Of a DNA stretch of 64,000 nucleotides, positions 25,672-35,534 are shown one piece after another. Both the position numbers and the translations under genes were made by a program. Position 1 is the first letter of the stretch. Every line of letters begins with the position of its first letter. Source of the DNA: Campylobacter sp. RM16192 (lineage in GTDB: Bacteria; Campylobacterota; Campylobacteria; Campylobacterales; Campylobacteraceae); NCBI RefSeq assembly GCF_004803855.2, contig NZ_CP012552.1, positions 1,240,001 to 1,304,000 of the forward strand, read 5' to 3'. The notes beneath the pieces were generated by a model. The model was given only the letters and a program-made list of their open reading frames with translations, had not been told where the DNA came from and ran no database searches.

Positions 25672-27333
25672 TCATATTATCCTGTCAAATCCCATATTAA
25701 GTCTATCAAAATCATTATAAAGCGTATTTAACGAGAGCTTTGGCATTGTTTTTAAACTAAAATTAGAAAGTATTAAACCTTGATCATTTATGACCTTTTT
25801 TAGCTCTTTTGCACCGCTTAAGATCAGCTGCTTAAACTCCTCTTTTTGGGTCGCTATAGATATATCTATATATCTATTTTCACTTAGTCCCAGCACTATA
25901 TTTATACCGCCTAGTTTTTGGAAATTTAAATCTATCTGCGCATAGTGCTTTTGCTTTTTACCGCGTTTAAAGGCGATTTTAGCTCCGTCAACATCATCCC
26001 AAACATAAGGAAGATAGGTCTCAATGCCCCCTGCCATACTTGATACGAGCTGATGCATCTCTATTTGAGCTATCAGTTTTGAGCTAAGCTGATTTATTTG
26101 AGAATTTGGGTCGGAAACGCTCTTTGTCTGTATATTTAAAAGCACGCTTTTAACATCGTTTTGAAGTGCTTTTATGCTCTCTTCTGTGATCGGCTGAATG
26201 TTTTTAATATCTTTTTGAGCCAAATTTTGCTGCTTTGAAAGTCTATTTATCTCATCCATATTTGTCTTTGCTTCAAATCCTATTTTATCAGCTAAATTTA
26301 GCGCCTGATTTAGCTTATTTGCAACAGCTTTTAATCTATCTTGCAAGCTTAAATTTTCTACGCCAAGGCCTTTATTTAAAATTTGCTCGGCAAATAAATT
26401 TACCGTATTTGGTTGGTTAGCCGTATTTTCTATAGCTTTTTCAACTTCATTTATAAGACTTGAAAGCTCTTTTAAATTTGAGCTATAAGTTCTATTTTGA
26501 CTTAGTTTTTCTGTTGAAATTTCAGGCATTTTAGCCTTTAAATTTGCCATTAATTCATTTATTTTACTAATCTCATTATTTACTGCTTTTTCACTCAAAA
26601 CAAGTCCTTTTTCGCTCATTGCATTGGCCTGCTTATCTAGAAATTTAACGATATTTTCAAGCTTGGCACTGTTTTCTAAGAGCGACTTTATAGATGAGTT
26701 ATTTAAAATTTCTTTGTTTTGAATCTTTGCGTTTTTTAAAATTGCACTTAGCCTTTCAAAGCTCTCGTTAGTGCTTAAGCTATCATCTTTGGCTAGAGTT
26801 AAAATTTGATTTAAAAGCTTGGAATTAGATAGGTTTTTAATATCTTCAAAAAGTTTATTTATTGAAGCCGGAAGGATATTTTTATTTACTATAACGTCTT
26901 TTAAATTGGCCTCAAGCATTATTCCGGAATTTTTGATCTGCTCATTTAATGCGCTCGCTTTAAGCTCTGCAACAGGTTTTAAAAAGCTCTTTAATTTATC
27001 AACAAATGGCTTTAGGTCAGGATTTTGATCTGCTAATTTTATTAAAGATTTCAGATCTTTTACTAAATTTGGCGAAACCTGCAAATCTTTAGCTTGATTT
27101 GCGATTTCAGCCATCTTTACACTGCTAGAACTTGTCTTAAGCTCGTCTAAAAGCCTATTTACAAGCTTATTGATATCGCCTATATCGCCAGAAGAAACTT
27201 CTGAATCTATTTGAGTAGGTAAATTTTGAGGCTGATTTTTAAATAGAGTTTTACCCTCTTTGGTCTCGGAGCCTTTTAATTGATTTGGGTCTAGCCCTAT
27301 CTTAGCCGAAGTTAAATTTCTTAAAATTTCCAT
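25672..27333 (-). CDS. FliK-like protein (hook-length control C-terminal-type domain)
   Basis: A 553-residue protein. The first 400 residues are a long helical, Leu/Asn/Lys-rich region with heptad-like patterning (LLDELKTSSSSVKMAEIANQ and many repeats). The C-terminal 130 residues contain YAQIDLNFQKLGGINIVLGL and a later LKKVINDQGLILSNFSL, resembling the Flg_hook domain of FliK, which talks to FlhB to switch export specificity. Its immediate neighbour is the FlhB C-terminal homologue, which fits. A distinct bona fide FliK is known elsewhere in C. jejuni, so this is a paralogue or analogue; no exact function is claimed. Confidence 0.65.
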   Translation of the reverse strand: MEILRNLTSAKIGLDPNQLKGSETKEGKTLFKNQPQNLPTQIDSEVSSGDIGDINKLVNRLLDELKTSSSSVKMAEIANQAKDLQVSPNLVKDLKSLIKLADQNPDLKPFVDKLKSFLKPVAELKASALNEQIKNSGIMLEANLKDVIVNKNILPASINKLFEDIKNLSNSKLLNQILTLAKDDSLSTNESFERLSAILKNAKIQNKEILNNSSIKSLLENSAKLENIVKFLDKQANAMSEKGLVLSEKAVNNEISKINELMANLKAKMPEISTEKLSQNRTYSSNLKELSSLINEVEKAIENTANQPNTVNLFAEQILNKGLGVENLSLQDRLKAVANKLNQALNLADKIGFEAKTNMDEINRLSKQQNLAQKDIKNIQPITEESIKALQNDVKSVLLNIQTKSVSDPNSQINQLSSKLIAQIEMHQLVSSMAGGIETYLPYVWDDVDGAKIAFKRGKKQKHYAQIDLNFQKLGGINIVLGLSENRYIDISIATQKEEFKQLILSGAKELKKVINDQGLILSNFSLKTMPKLSLNTLYNDFDRLNMGFDRII

Positions 27334-27349
27334 ACTATATAATCACTAT

Positions 27350-28549
27350 TTATCGCTTGTGTTTCGTGCTTACAGTTACATTGGCTATAGTTCCAGGGCT
27401 ATGTTCAAAGCTCTTTCTACTCTCAATTGGAATAGTTTTTTGAGTAAGTGCAAAAATGATCAAAGATATTAAAAGCACCACATAGACCCAAATAAAACCT
27501 TGAGGACCAAAAAAATACATAGTAGCACCCATTATTATAGGAGAAAATAATGAGCCTAGAGAGTAGCTAAATAGTATAGCCCGTCCTATCTCTATGGATT
27601 TTGATTTATATTCGAGCATATCGTTTGCCCTTGCAAGAGCCAAAGCGTATAGGCAAAAAACTCCGGACCCTAAGAAAAACGATAATATGTATTGTAATTT
27701 TATGCCAGCATCAAACAATATAAATATAATCGCCGCAACTAAAGATATAACAGAGCAGCCGATTATCACAGGTCTTCTACCAAAACGATCAGAAAGCGAA
27801 CCTATGACACAATGGCCTATAAATCCACCCACCATCGCGATAGTCATAAAAAACGAAACCTCTTTAGCATCATATCCTTGAAGAAGTATATATATGCTGG
27901 CCATAGAAAAAAAGCCGTTTACCAAAACTCCGGCAACTATGCTTGTAATAAGAGCTAGTGGCACTAAGCTAAATATACTTGGTATGCTAACGCTTCTTTT
28001 TTCTGGTATTGGCGGCTCTTTGATGCGGTTTAAATTAAGCGGAATGCTTGATAAAAGAATAAAAGCTGCGCTGATTAAAAATATTTGAGAGCTGGTTAGA
28101 TTAAATCCTAAGATTAAAATTCCAAGTCCAAAACAAGAGTAAAAAACAACTTCGTAAAAGGCTAAAACACGCGATCTTATCTGATCCTTAGCTCTAGTAT
28201 TCAGCCAACTTTCAGCTATCATCAAAATAGAGTAATAACAAAATCCAAGACCGCCTCTAAGAAGCGCCCATAAATATAAATTCTGGCTTAAATCATGAAA
28301 CATAGCACAGACGCCAAATATCGATGAAAATATGGCAAAACTTCTAATATGCCCTACTTTTGATACTATCTTGTGCGATATTATAGTGCTAAGCATGGCG
28401 CCTACAAAAAACACAGATATTACAAGTCCTGTTTCAAGCTCGCCAGCCCCCATTTTTTTAAGCTCAATTCCAGCCGAGCTTACTACAAGTCCATTTCCTA
28501 CAAAAAGAAGCGCTATCCCGAAAAATAGCGGGATCATCGCCTTGATCAT
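27350..28549 (-). CDS. Major facilitator superfamily transporter (YfkF/YcaD-like)
   Basis: About 399 residues with 12 hydrophobic segments and the MFS signature GSLSDRFGRRPVIIG between helices 6 and 7, plus NGLVVSSAGIELKKMGAGELETG near the start. The pattern resembles the YfkF/YcaD group of predicted exporters. The ATG at 28549 is preferred because it follows the upstream stop by four bases; an in-frame GTG at 28570 would overlap the neighbour. It forms one run with the two upstream membrane-protein genes. The substrate is unknown. Confidence 0.85.
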   Translation of the reverse strand: MIKAMIPLFFGIALLFVGNGLVVSSAGIELKKMGAGELETGLVISVFFVGAMLSTIISHKIVSKVGHIRSFAIFSSIFGVCAMFHDLSQNLYLWALLRGGLGFCYYSILMIAESWLNTRAKDQIRSRVLAFYEVVFYSCFGLGILILGFNLTSSQIFLISAAFILLSSIPLNLNRIKEPPIPEKRSVSIPSIFSLVPLALITSIVAGVLVNGFFSMASIYILLQGYDAKEVSFFMTIAMVGGFIGHCVIGSLSDRFGRRPVIIGCSVISLVAAIIFILFDAGIKLQYILSFFLGSGVFCLYALALARANDMLEYKSKSIEIGRAILFSYSLGSLFSPIIMGATMYFFGPQGFIWVYVVLLISLIIFALTQKTIPIESRKSFEHSPGTIANVTVSTKHKR

Positions 28550-28553
28550 TCTT

Positions 28554-29114
28554 TTACTGCTTGTCTGCACGACTCATTACTCCATAAACTAAAGCTCCTA
28601 TGGGCATAATTCCAAGAGCTATTAAAAATGCTATGATATTTAAATTCCCCTGTCTATTTAAAGCTAAAAATCCAAGAGCCAAAACAGCATAAGCAATAAG
28701 CCTAAAAGGCACAAGAGCGGTATGTAAATTTGCAAATTTAGGCATCTTTTTCATAGCTTCTTTTTCTCTTTTTAAAATTTCCTTAGGATCAAGCTCTTGT
28801 TTAACAAGATCCTCCGTCTTGCCATCTTTTTTAACGATTTTTTTACCATCGTCTGTGTATTCAGTAAAATTTTCACCCCATTCGCTACCATCATCTTCAT
28901 CATAATAGTCATCGTCTAAGATAAATTTCTCGTTTTCAACTCTTGAAAGAACACGTCTTTGATACGATTTAAATGTCGCAAACAAGATTAAAAGAGAGCC
29001 AAAAAATGCTACTTGAGTACTATAAAACCAGCTTTTGCCCATAAAAAAAGAGCTTATTAAAAGCAAAATTTCAAAAATACTGTAAATAGCTAAAAGCCTT
29101 CTAGCTACAGACAC
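28554..29114 (-). CDS. Uncharacterised membrane protein with acidic cytoplasmic loop
   Basis: A 186-residue protein of unknown function conserved in the same position in C. jejuni (from memory). Two N-terminal hydrophobic helices (ILLISSFFMGKSWF region and VAFFGSLLILFATF) are followed by an acidic stretch YYDEDDGSEWGENF, a Lys-rich helix, then two C-terminal helices (LIAYAVLALGFLALN and IIAFLIALGIMPIGALVYG). It overlaps the AtpZ-like stop by one base. No catalytic motif was seen. Confidence 0.7.
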   Translation of the reverse strand: MSVARRLLAIYSIFEILLLISSFFMGKSWFYSTQVAFFGSLLILFATFKSYQRRVLSRVENEKFILDDDYYDEDDGSEWGENFTEYTDDGKKIVKKDGKTEDLVKQELDPKEILKREKEAMKKMPKFANLHTALVPFRLIAYAVLALGFLALNRQGNLNIIAFLIALGIMPIGALVYGVMSRADKQ

Positions 29115-29401
29115 TATTTGTCTTCCTCTTCATCATCCTCATCATATGGCGCAGGCTTAAATTTTGTCTCGTCTTTAAGCTCGTCCATACTCTTTTTAAC
29201 TCTGTTATAAGCCTTTTTGACATTTAAAATGGCTGCTGCGATACCAAAAGCTATACCAACAAACAATGTCCAAGTCCAGCCTGTCTGCTTCATGACCCAA
29301 AATCCAAGTCCTGTTCCTATGGCAACTGCAACTACCATAGATATGCCAAGGCTTAGCTGCTCTGCACCTTTTACGATCTCGCCAAAATTTAGTTTAGCCA
29401 T
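29114..29401 (-). CDS. AtpZ/AtpI-like membrane protein
   Basis: A 95-residue protein with two transmembrane helices ([20 protein letters not shown] and [17 protein letters not shown]) and a short Gly-rich turn, the pattern of AtpZ/AtpI accessory proteins encoded near ATP synthase genes. The tail is very acidic ([10 protein letters not shown]). Here it is not next to atp genes but between hemL and a membrane-protein gene, as in C. jejuni. AtpI/AtpZ aid c-ring assembly or Mg/Ca transport in other bacteria; that role is inferred only from similarity. Confidence 0.75.
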   Translation of the reverse strand: MAKLNFGEIVKGAEQLSLGISMVVAVAIGTGLGFWVMKQTGWTWTLFVGIAFGIAAAILNVKKAYNRVKKSMDELKDETKFKPAPYDEDDEEEDK

Positions 29402-30680
29402 TGTTTTTTATCTCGCACAAAGATTCCTCTGCGGCTTTTACAGCGAATTTTATATTTTCTTCGCTCATTACAGTGCATATAAAGCCTGTTTCAAACTGAC
29501 TAGGAGCTAAATAAACTCCTTTTTCAAGCATCTTTTTATGAAATTTAGCATAAAGGGCGGTATCGCTCTTTAGCGCATCGTCATAGTTTTTTACCTCAGA
29601 TTCATTAAAAAAGAATCCAAACATAGAACCGCGAACGCAAATTTGCATTTTAAACCCGTTATCATCGGCAGCTTTTTTAAATCCTGTCATAAGCATATTG
29701 GCTAAATTTTCAAGCTTTTTGTATATGGTAGAGTCATTATATATCTTACTAACAGAGGCTATACCAGCAGCCATAGCTACCGGATTTCCACTTAGCGTGC
29801 CAGCTTGATAAACGCTTCCGTCAGGGCTTAAGCAGTCCATTATCTTAGCCCTTCCACCAAACGCCGCCGCACTCATTCCTCCGCCTATAACCTTACCGAA
29901 AGTCACCATATCGGCTAAAATATGATTAAATTCAAAAGAGCCTTTTTTGCTCGCTCTAAAACCGCTCATTACCTCATCAAAAATGAGCACCGCCTTATAC
30001 TCATCACAAAGTGCTCTAAGTCCTTTTAAAAACTCATTGCAAGCAGGCACGAGTCCCATATTTCCGGCTATTGGCTCGATTATTACAGCACCTATTTGTG
30101 CACCGCTTTTAAATATAGCTTCAACACTTGCTAGGTCATTATATTTGGCTAAATATGTGTTTTTTACGACATCTTCAGGCACTCCAGAGCTTGAAGCGTT
30201 ACCGTAAGTAGTAGCGCCACTTCCAGCCTTAACTAAAAGCGCATCACTGTGACCGTGATAACAGCCCTCAAATTTTATAAGTCCATCTTTTTTAGAATAT
30301 CCTCTAGCTACTCTTATAGCACTCATTGTAGCTTCCGTTCCAGAACTTACAAAGCGAATTTTTTCTACGTTTTCAAACTCATCGCAGATTAACTTAGCCA
30401 GCTTTGTCTCAAGCTCGGTCGGAGCTCCAAAACTAAGACCTTTTTTAGCAGTCTCAATAACGGCATTTTCTATATCTTTATCGCAATGACCAAAGATGAG
30501 CGGACCCCAGCTTTGAATGAAGTCAAGATATCTATTGCCCTCAATATCGATTAGATAAGCACCTTCACCTTTTGATACTATAAATGGTTCGGAACCAACG
30601 CTTCCAAATGCACGAACAGGCGAATTTACGCCTCCAGGAATATATTTTTTAGCCTCAACAAAAGCTTCACTATTTCTCAT
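29394..30680 (-). CDS. hemL: Glutamate-1-semialdehyde 2,1-aminomutase
   Basis: A 428-residue PLP-dependent aminomutase converting glutamate-1-semialdehyde to 5-aminolevulinate in the C5 haem pathway. Signature segments are [17 protein letters not shown] at the N-terminus, [21 protein letters not shown] and the PLP-lysine motif [18 protein letters not shown]. The length matches the family. The start overlaps the stop of the cytochrome c gene by 11 bases; the 3' end overlaps the AtpZ-like gene by 8 bases. Haem supply serves the many c-type cytochromes of this organism. Confidence 0.97.
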   Translation of the reverse strand: MRNSEAFVEAKKYIPGGVNSPVRAFGSVGSEPFIVSKGEGAYLIDIEGNRYLDFIQSWGPLIFGHCDKDIENAVIETAKKGLSFGAPTELETKLAKLICDEFENVEKIRFVSSGTEATMSAIRVARGYSKKDGLIKFEGCYHGHSDALLVKAGSGATTYGNASSSGVPEDVVKNTYLAKYNDLASVEAIFKSGAQIGAVIIEPIAGNMGLVPACNEFLKGLRALCDEYKAVLIFDEVMSGFRASKKGSFEFNHILADMVTFGKVIGGGMSAAAFGGRAKIMDCLSPDGSVYQAGTLSGNPVAMAAGIASVSKIYNDSTIYKKLENLANMLMTGFKKAADDNGFKMQICVRGSMFGFFFNESEVKNYDDALKSDTALYAKFHKKMLEKGVYLAPSQFETGFICTVMSEENIKFAVKAAEESLCEIKNNG

Positions 30681-31035
30681 CTTTTTTATCCTTATTAAAA
30701 TTTATTACATATTCGTAGAGCAAAACCATCTCTTCATCGGTTAAAAAGTATGTCGGCATCATTCCTTTAGGGCTTACTACGGCCTTTTGGAATGTCCAAA
30801 AGTCTAGATCATTTATTCTTGGGGCTCTAAGCTCATCATCTACTACTTTATTTAATTTTTTATCAAAGCGTCTGAATTTGGCTATTAAAGCTCCCTCGCC
30901 CTTTTTACCGTGACACTTATCGCATCCTATTCCTCTAGGGTTTGAATAAAGCATCTTAGCATATTCTGTTTTGGTTATAAAATCACTTGCAAAAAGATAG
31001 CCAAAAAGCAAAGAAAAAAGGGCCAATTTTCTCAT
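30670..31035 (-). CDS. Periplasmic monohaem c-type cytochrome
   Basis: A 121-residue protein with signal peptide ([16 protein letters not shown]) and a single haem site CDKCH near residue 39 in [19 protein letters not shown] candidate distal Met lies in [16 protein letters not shown], typical of class I cytochrome c. It should shuttle electrons in the periplasm; the partner is unknown. It is upstream of hemL with an 11-base overlap, an arrangement I also recall in C. jejuni. Confidence 0.88.
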   Translation of the reverse strand: MRKLALFSLLFGYLFASDFITKTEYAKMLYSNPRGIGCDKCHGKKGEGALIAKFRRFDKKLNKVVDDELRAPRINDLDFWTFQKAVVSPKGMMPTYFLTDEEMVLLYEYVINFNKDKKDEK

Positions 31036-31118
31036 AAATTCTTTCGTTTTTCGTAAATTTAATATAAAATTAGTTATGATACACTCTTTGTGATTAAAAC
31101 AGCATAAAGGACAAATTT

Positions 31119-31967
31119 ATGATTTTACTAGACGGAAAAGCGGTTAGCGCAAAGACAAAAGAGAGAGTTAAAAATGAAGCCTTAAATCTTAAAAATTCTG
31201 GAATAGAGCCTGCGCTGGCTGTGATTTTGGTAGGAGAGGATAAGGCTAGTCAAACTTACGTAGCCTCCAAAGAGAAAGCTTGCCACGCATGCGAAATTAG
31301 ATCTATCATGCATAGACTTCCTGAAAATACTAGCGAAAACGAGCTTTTAGCCCTAATTGACTTGCTAAATTTAGACGATAGCGTGGACGGTATTTTAGTT
31401 CAACTCCCACTTCCAAAACACATCAACACATCTCGCATTTTAGAGGCTATAAAAGCTAGCAAGGACGTAGATGGATTTCATGCGATAAATGTCGGCAAAT
31501 TAGCAAGCGGACTTGATGGATTTGTGCCTTGTACTCCGCTTGGCATAATGGAAATTTTAAAAGAGTATAAAATAGACGTAAAAGGCAAAAATGTTTGTGT
31601 AATCGGTAGAAGCAACATTGTTGGAAAACCAATGGCAAATTTAATGCTAAATGCCGATGCTACAGTAACCGTAACTCATAGCAAGACTAAAAATTTAAAA
31701 GAAATTTGCCTAAACTCCGATATCATCGTAGCTGCGATAGGAAAGCCATTTTTTCTAACAGCCGATATGGTAAAAGATGGCGCGATAGTCATAGATGTTG
31801 GCATAAACAGACTTGAAGACGGAAGACTTGTAGGGGATGTTGATTTTGACTCTGTAGCGCCAAAATGCTCTTATATCACACCAGTTCCTGGAGGAGTTGG
31901 TCCTATGACAATTGCGATGCTACTTGCAAATACGATAAAATCAGCCAAAAATAGAGCAAAGGCGTAA
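31119..31967 (+). CDS. folD: Bifunctional methylene-THF dehydrogenase/cyclohydrolase
   Basis: A 282-residue FolD. The conserved substrate-site segment YVASKEKACHACEI contains the catalytic Lys; other marks are DGILVQLPLP, PCTPLGIMEILKEY, the NADP-binding VIGRSNIVGKPMA and the C-terminal PVPGGVGPMTIAML. It interconverts one-carbon tetrahydrofolate units in the cytoplasm. It begins a folD-lepB-M50 run; lepB starts three bases after its stop with TTG. AAAGGA is the ribosome site. Confidence 0.97.
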   Translation: MILLDGKAVSAKTKERVKNEALNLKNSGIEPALAVILVGEDKASQTYVASKEKACHACEIRSIMHRLPENTSENELLALIDLLNLDDSVDGILVQLPLPKHINTSRILEAIKASKDVDGFHAINVGKLASGLDGFVPCTPLGIMEILKEYKIDVKGKNVCVIGRSNIVGKPMANLMLNADATVTVTHSKTKNLKEICLNSDIIVAAIGKPFFLTADMVKDGAIVIDVGINRLEDGRLVGDVDFDSVAPKCSYITPVPGGVGPMTIAMLLANTIKSAKNRAKA

Positions 31968-31970
31968 ATT

Positions 31971-32837
31971 TTGAAAAAAGCATTTAATAAATTTTTAGAC
32001 TTCTCAAACAGCTGGACAGGCACCGTTGTAATTGTCCTGCTTGTCATATTTTTTATAGCTCAAGCTTTTGTAATTCCGTCAGGTTCTATGAAAAATTCAC
32101 TCCTAATAGGCGATCATCTCTTTGTTAAAAAATTTAGCTACGGAATCCCTACTCCCAGAATTCCATGGATAGAACTTAAAGTTTTACCAGATTTTAGAGG
32201 AAACGGACATCTTATAAACGGAGATGGACCAAAGCGAGGTGATATAGTTGTTTTTAGATATCCTCACGATGAGAAAATTCACTATGTAAAGAGAAATTTT
32301 GCAACCGGAGGAGATGAGGTAATATTTACAGAAAAAGCCCTATTTTTACACCCTAAAGAGGGAGAGGAATTTATCAAAGAAAATTATCCAAAAGAGAGCT
32401 TAATAACGATAGCGGGAAAACTCTTTGTAAAAGAGCCTTATAAATTTCCAGGAATTTACTATGATGAAAAGGTAAATTTATTTGAACAGGCACTATACTA
32501 CTTAAATGCAGGTAAATTTGCCATGCAACCAGTTATAGTCAATGAGCTTGACAAGATAAAAGACCTGCCGTTTAATGCATTTTACTTCAAGGTTCCAGAT
32601 GATGAGTATTTCATGGTAGGAGACAATAGAGATCACTCGAACGATAGCCGCTTTTGGGGAAGCGTTGCATACAAAGATATCGTAGGAAAGCCTTGGTTTG
32701 TCTACTTTAGCTGGGATAACGAGTACAAGATAAGATGGAATAGAATCGGCAAATCAATAGAAAGCATCCAAAACGATCCTATATATGCTCAAAATGCCAT
32801 GGAAGAAGGGCATGATGACGGCACTAAGATAGAGTGA
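31971..32837 (+). CDS. lepB: Signal peptidase I
   Basis: A 288-residue type I leader peptidase. One N-terminal membrane helix (TVVIVLLVIFFIAQAFVI) precedes the catalytic Ser in IPSGSMKNSLLIGD and the catalytic Lys in HYVKRNFATGGDEV; the C-terminal box is GDNRDHSNDSRFWG. It removes signal peptides from Sec and Tat substrates at the outer face of the inner membrane. It starts at TTG, three bases after the folD stop, with no separate strong SD, so it is coupled to folD. Confidence 0.96.
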   Translation: MKKAFNKFLDFSNSWTGTVVIVLLVIFFIAQAFVIPSGSMKNSLLIGDHLFVKKFSYGIPTPRIPWIELKVLPDFRGNGHLINGDGPKRGDIVVFRYPHDEKIHYVKRNFATGGDEVIFTEKALFLHPKEGEEFIKENYPKESLITIAGKLFVKEPYKFPGIYYDEKVNLFEQALYYLNAGKFAMQPVIVNELDKIKDLPFNAFYFKVPDDEYFMVGDNRDHSNDSRFWGSVAYKDIVGKPWFVYFSWDNEYKIRWNRIGKSIESIQNDPIYAQNAMEEGHDDGTKIE

Positions 32838-32843
32838 TAAAAT

Positions 32844-33488
32844 TTGAGCGGATTTGAAAATATCGATATCCTAGATATAATTACTCTTGTCATAGCACTT
32901 ACCATAGCTATCGTAGGACACGAGATAGCTCATGGATGGGTCGCTTATAAATTTAAAGACAATACAGCCAAAAATCTCGGTCGCCTTAGCATAAATCCTA
33001 TTAAACACATTGATCCTTTCGGAACCATCATAGTTCCAGGACTGCTATATCTTACCGCAGGATTTGTAATAGGATGGGCTAAGCCTGTCCCGATAAACGG
33101 ATATACTGTTATTAGAAACGGTGGATATAAGGCAATGATATTGGTATCTCTTGCAGGAATTATATATAACTTTATTCTTGTAACCATATCGTTTTTTATG
33201 ATAAAAACCGGGATTTTTCAAGCAGATTTACAAAAATTTTTAATTATGCTCATGCTCGTAAATTTAATACTAGGACTATTTAATCTATATCCCATTCCTC
33301 CGCTTGATGGCTCTCAAGCTGTAGAATACACACTAAGATCCATAAATCTTCATAAAATCGCGAGTTTATTTTCTAGTCTTCAACGTTACGGAATGATAAT
33401 ACTTATTCTCATCATAGCCTCACCGCTTAAAGACTATGTTTTTTATCCTATAAGATATATGCTTGAAATGGTCAAATTTGCGCTTTAA
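32844..33488 (+). CDS. Site-2 protease (M50) family membrane metallopeptidase
   Basis: A 214-residue protein with zinc motif VGHEIAHGW (HExxH) in the first membrane segment and the second M50 motif NLYPIPPLDGSQ, whose Asp completes the metal site. Four to five transmembrane helices are visible. It matches the minimal M50B group without a PDZ domain, so it is not a canonical RseP. It starts at TTG, six bases after lepB. It probably performs intramembrane proteolysis; the substrate is unknown. Confidence 0.9.
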   Translation: MSGFENIDILDIITLVIALTIAIVGHEIAHGWVAYKFKDNTAKNLGRLSINPIKHIDPFGTIIVPGLLYLTAGFVIGWAKPVPINGYTVIRNGGYKAMILVSLAGIIYNFILVTISFFMIKTGIFQADLQKFLIMLMLVNLILGLFNLYPIPPLDGSQAVEYTLRSINLHKIASLFSSLQRYGMIILILIIASPLKDYVFYPIRYMLEMVKFAL

Positions 33489-33552
33489 TTAAATAAAAAG
33501 CGCAAATTTTAGTTGCAAAATTTAGAAAATTTTTCTTTAATAGTAGTTTTGA

Positions 33553-33558
33553 TATAAT
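33553..33558 (+). promoter_or_regulatory. Promoter -10 for the rpiB operon
   Basis: TATAAT in TTTTGATATAATTGTTG, upstream of rpiB. The predicted transcript start near 33565 leaves a very short leader, only about 13 bases if the first ATG is used and 25 if the second is used. Confidence 0.5.
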
Positions 33559-33577
33559 TGTTGAATTTAATAAACTT

Positions 33578-34042
33578 ATGGACTACTTAATGAATATCGA
33601 GAAAATTTTTATAGCAAGCGATCACGCAGGATTTGAACTAAAAGATGAGATTAAAAAATTTCTACAAACTTTAAATTTAACAGCTATAGACCTTGGTACA
33701 AACAGCTCCGAAGCAAGCGTAGATTATCCCGATTTTGCAAATTTAATGGCTGAAAATTTAAAAAACCAAAACGAATATGGAATCTTAATTTGCGGAACGG
33801 GTATTGGAATATCAATCGCCGCTAATAGACACAAACACATTAGGTGTGCGCTATGTCACGATATATACACAGCCTCCATGGCAAGAGAACATAACGATGC
33901 AAATATAATCGCTTTTGGTGCAAGAACCACAAAGCCAGAGGATGCAAAAGAGATGATAAAAAAATTCTTCTCAACCGAATTTGCAGGAGGAAGGCATCTA
34001 AGAAGAGTTGATAAACTAGGCTGCTGCAGGGCACAACTATGA
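33578..34042 (+). CDS. rpiB: Ribose-5-phosphate isomerase B
   Basis: A 150-154 residue RpiB/LacAB-family isomerase of the pentose phosphate pathway. Marks are FIASDHAGFELKDEI, LGTNSSEASVDYPDF, the active-site Cys in GILICGTGIGISIAANR, and ARTTKPEDA. Two ATGs are possible (33578 and 33590); neither has a good SD. The second gives the more usual N-terminus MNIEKIFIASDH. It overlaps the next gene by four bases (ATGA). Confidence 0.94.
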   Translation: MDYLMNIEKIFIASDHAGFELKDEIKKFLQTLNLTAIDLGTNSSEASVDYPDFANLMAENLKNQNEYGILICGTGIGISIAANRHKHIRCALCHDIYTASMAREHNDANIIAFGARTTKPEDAKEMIKKFFSTEFAGGRHLRRVDKLGCCRAQL

Positions 34043-34371
34043 TAGCTGATTGGCTCATACTTACATTTTTAATCTGCATTTGCATATATTTGGTTGTGAT
34101 GGTATTTTACTTCAAAACTCTACTTAAAAAAGAAAGATCTACAAAAGATTTTATGAAAGATAATCTCCAAGATACCGAAGTTGTTATCAGAAAGCTTCAA
34201 GTTCAGTTGCAAAGGAGCTTAGGTAATATCGACATCCTAACCGAAGAGCTCGGTAAGGTAAAGAATGACGCAAACGCCCTTCGTACAAGAAACTCTCAAT
34301 ACCGCCTAGAAAACGATAAGCTAAGAAAGAGAATTCGTGAGCTAGAGGGCAAAATCGAAGCATTATTATAA
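34039..34371 (+). CDS. Single-pass membrane protein with coiled coil, function unknown
   Basis: A 110-residue protein with one N-terminal transmembrane helix ([21 protein letters not shown]), then a continuous charged helical region with heptad-like spacing ([35 protein letters not shown]). It is located between rpiB and apt, as I recall for C. jejuni. The topology resembles small divisome- or envelope-type coiled-coil proteins, but no family is recognised. It overlaps the rpiB stop by four bases. Confidence 0.7.
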   Translation: MIADWLILTFLICICIYLVVMVFYFKTLLKKERSTKDFMKDNLQDTEVVIRKLQVQLQRSLGNIDILTEELGKVKNDANALRTRNSQYRLENDKLRKRIRELEGKIEALL

Positions 34372-34387
34372 ATTTCAAGGAAAAATC

Positions 34388-34936
34388 ATGAAAGAGTTAA
34401 GTCAAAAAGATAAAGAATTTTTATTAGATTCAATACGATGTATTAAAGATTTTCCAAAGCCTGGAATTGTTTTTCGCGATATAACAACGCTTTTAAACAA
34501 TGCTGAAGCTTTTAACTTTTTAATGGATCATCTAGTTGAGAGATATAAGGATTTTGACATTGACTTTATTGCAGGTATAGAATCACGCGGATTTATATTT
34601 GCAGCAGCACTTGCCGCTAGACTTAGAATACCCTTTGTGCCAATTAGAAAGCCAAAAAAACTACCATATATCACTATTTCTCAAAAATACTCCCTTGAAT
34701 ACGGAGTAGACGAGGTTCAGATGCATATAGACGCCTTTAAGCATAAAGAGGGTGCCAAGGTTATACTAATAGACGATCTTATAGCTACGGGCGGAACAGC
34801 AAAAGCCTCTGTAGAGCTTATAACTCAAGCCAATGCGATATGCGTTGAAGCCTGTTTTCTTATAGATTTAAAGGAGCTAAAAGGAAGTGAGGCTTTAAGA
34901 CCTCTTACAAAAATTTATAGTATTTTGGAGATCTGA
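34388..34936 (+). CDS. apt: Adenine phosphoribosyltransferase
   Basis: A 182-residue purine salvage enzyme making AMP from adenine and PRPP. The N-terminal part has [15 protein letters not shown], the flexible part [17 protein letters not shown], and the PRPP-binding loop is [17 protein letters not shown]. Its length is normal. AAGGAAAAATC precedes the ATG. It lies in the rpiB-apt-dedA-pepA-ychF operon, with one base between it and the next start. Confidence 0.97.
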   Translation: MKELSQKDKEFLLDSIRCIKDFPKPGIVFRDITTLLNNAEAFNFLMDHLVERYKDFDIDFIAGIESRGFIFAAALAARLRIPFVPIRKPKKLPYITISQKYSLEYGVDEVQMHIDAFKHKEGAKVILIDDLIATGGTAKASVELITQANAICVEACFLIDLKELKGSEALRPLTKIYSILEI

Positions 34937-34937
34937 T

Positions 34938-35534
34938 ATGGAAGCTTTTTTTATAGATCTTCTTACAAGATACGGATACATCATACTTTTTATATGGTGT
35001 ATGATGGAAGGTGAAATGGCTCTTATAATGGGAGGTATCATGTCTCATACTGGGCAAATGGATCTTGGACTTGCTATATTTATCGCAGGACTTGGAGGAT
35101 TTGCCGGAGATCAAGTATATTTTTATATAGGCAGATATAACAAAAACTTCATATCCAAAAAACTGCGCTCCCAAAGAAGAAAATTTGCGATAGCGCATAT
35201 TCTTCTTAAGAAAAACGGATGGCCAATTATCTTTATTCAGCGCTATATGTACGGACTTAGAACCGTGATACCTATGAGTATAGGACTTACGCGATACGAC
35301 GCTAAAAAATTCGCTTTTATAAATTTAATGAGTGCATGGTGCTGGGCAGGGATAACAATACTGCCTGCATATTTCTTAGGAGAACATATACTAGATATTT
35401 TAGATAAAGCAAAAGATCATTGGTATATCGCAATACCTATCGCAGCGACCTTCCTTGGAACGCTTTTGTATGGATTTAAAAGAATAGAAAATAAGATATT
35501 AAACGAAAGGAAAAATAGACGTAATGCAATTTAG
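34938..35534 (+). CDS. DedA-family membrane protein
   Basis: A 198-residue DedA/SNARE-associated protein with several membrane segments. Family marks are the early acidic residues in WCMMEGEMALIMGG, the GGFAGDQVYFYIGRY helix start, and the Arg-containing FIQRYMYGLRTVIPMSIGL. DedA proteins are implicated in flipping undecaprenyl phosphate or phosphatidylethanolamine and in proton-motive-force homeostasis. The 3' end overlaps pepA by 11 bases. Confidence 0.9.
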   Translation: MEAFFIDLLTRYGYIILFIWCMMEGEMALIMGGIMSHTGQMDLGLAIFIAGLGGFAGDQVYFYIGRYNKNFISKKLRSQRRKFAIAHILLKKNGWPIIFIQRYMYGLRTVIPMSIGLTRYDAKKFAFINLMSAWCWAGITILPAYFLGEHILDILDKAKDHWYIAIPIAATFLGTLLYGFKRIENKILNERKNRRNAI

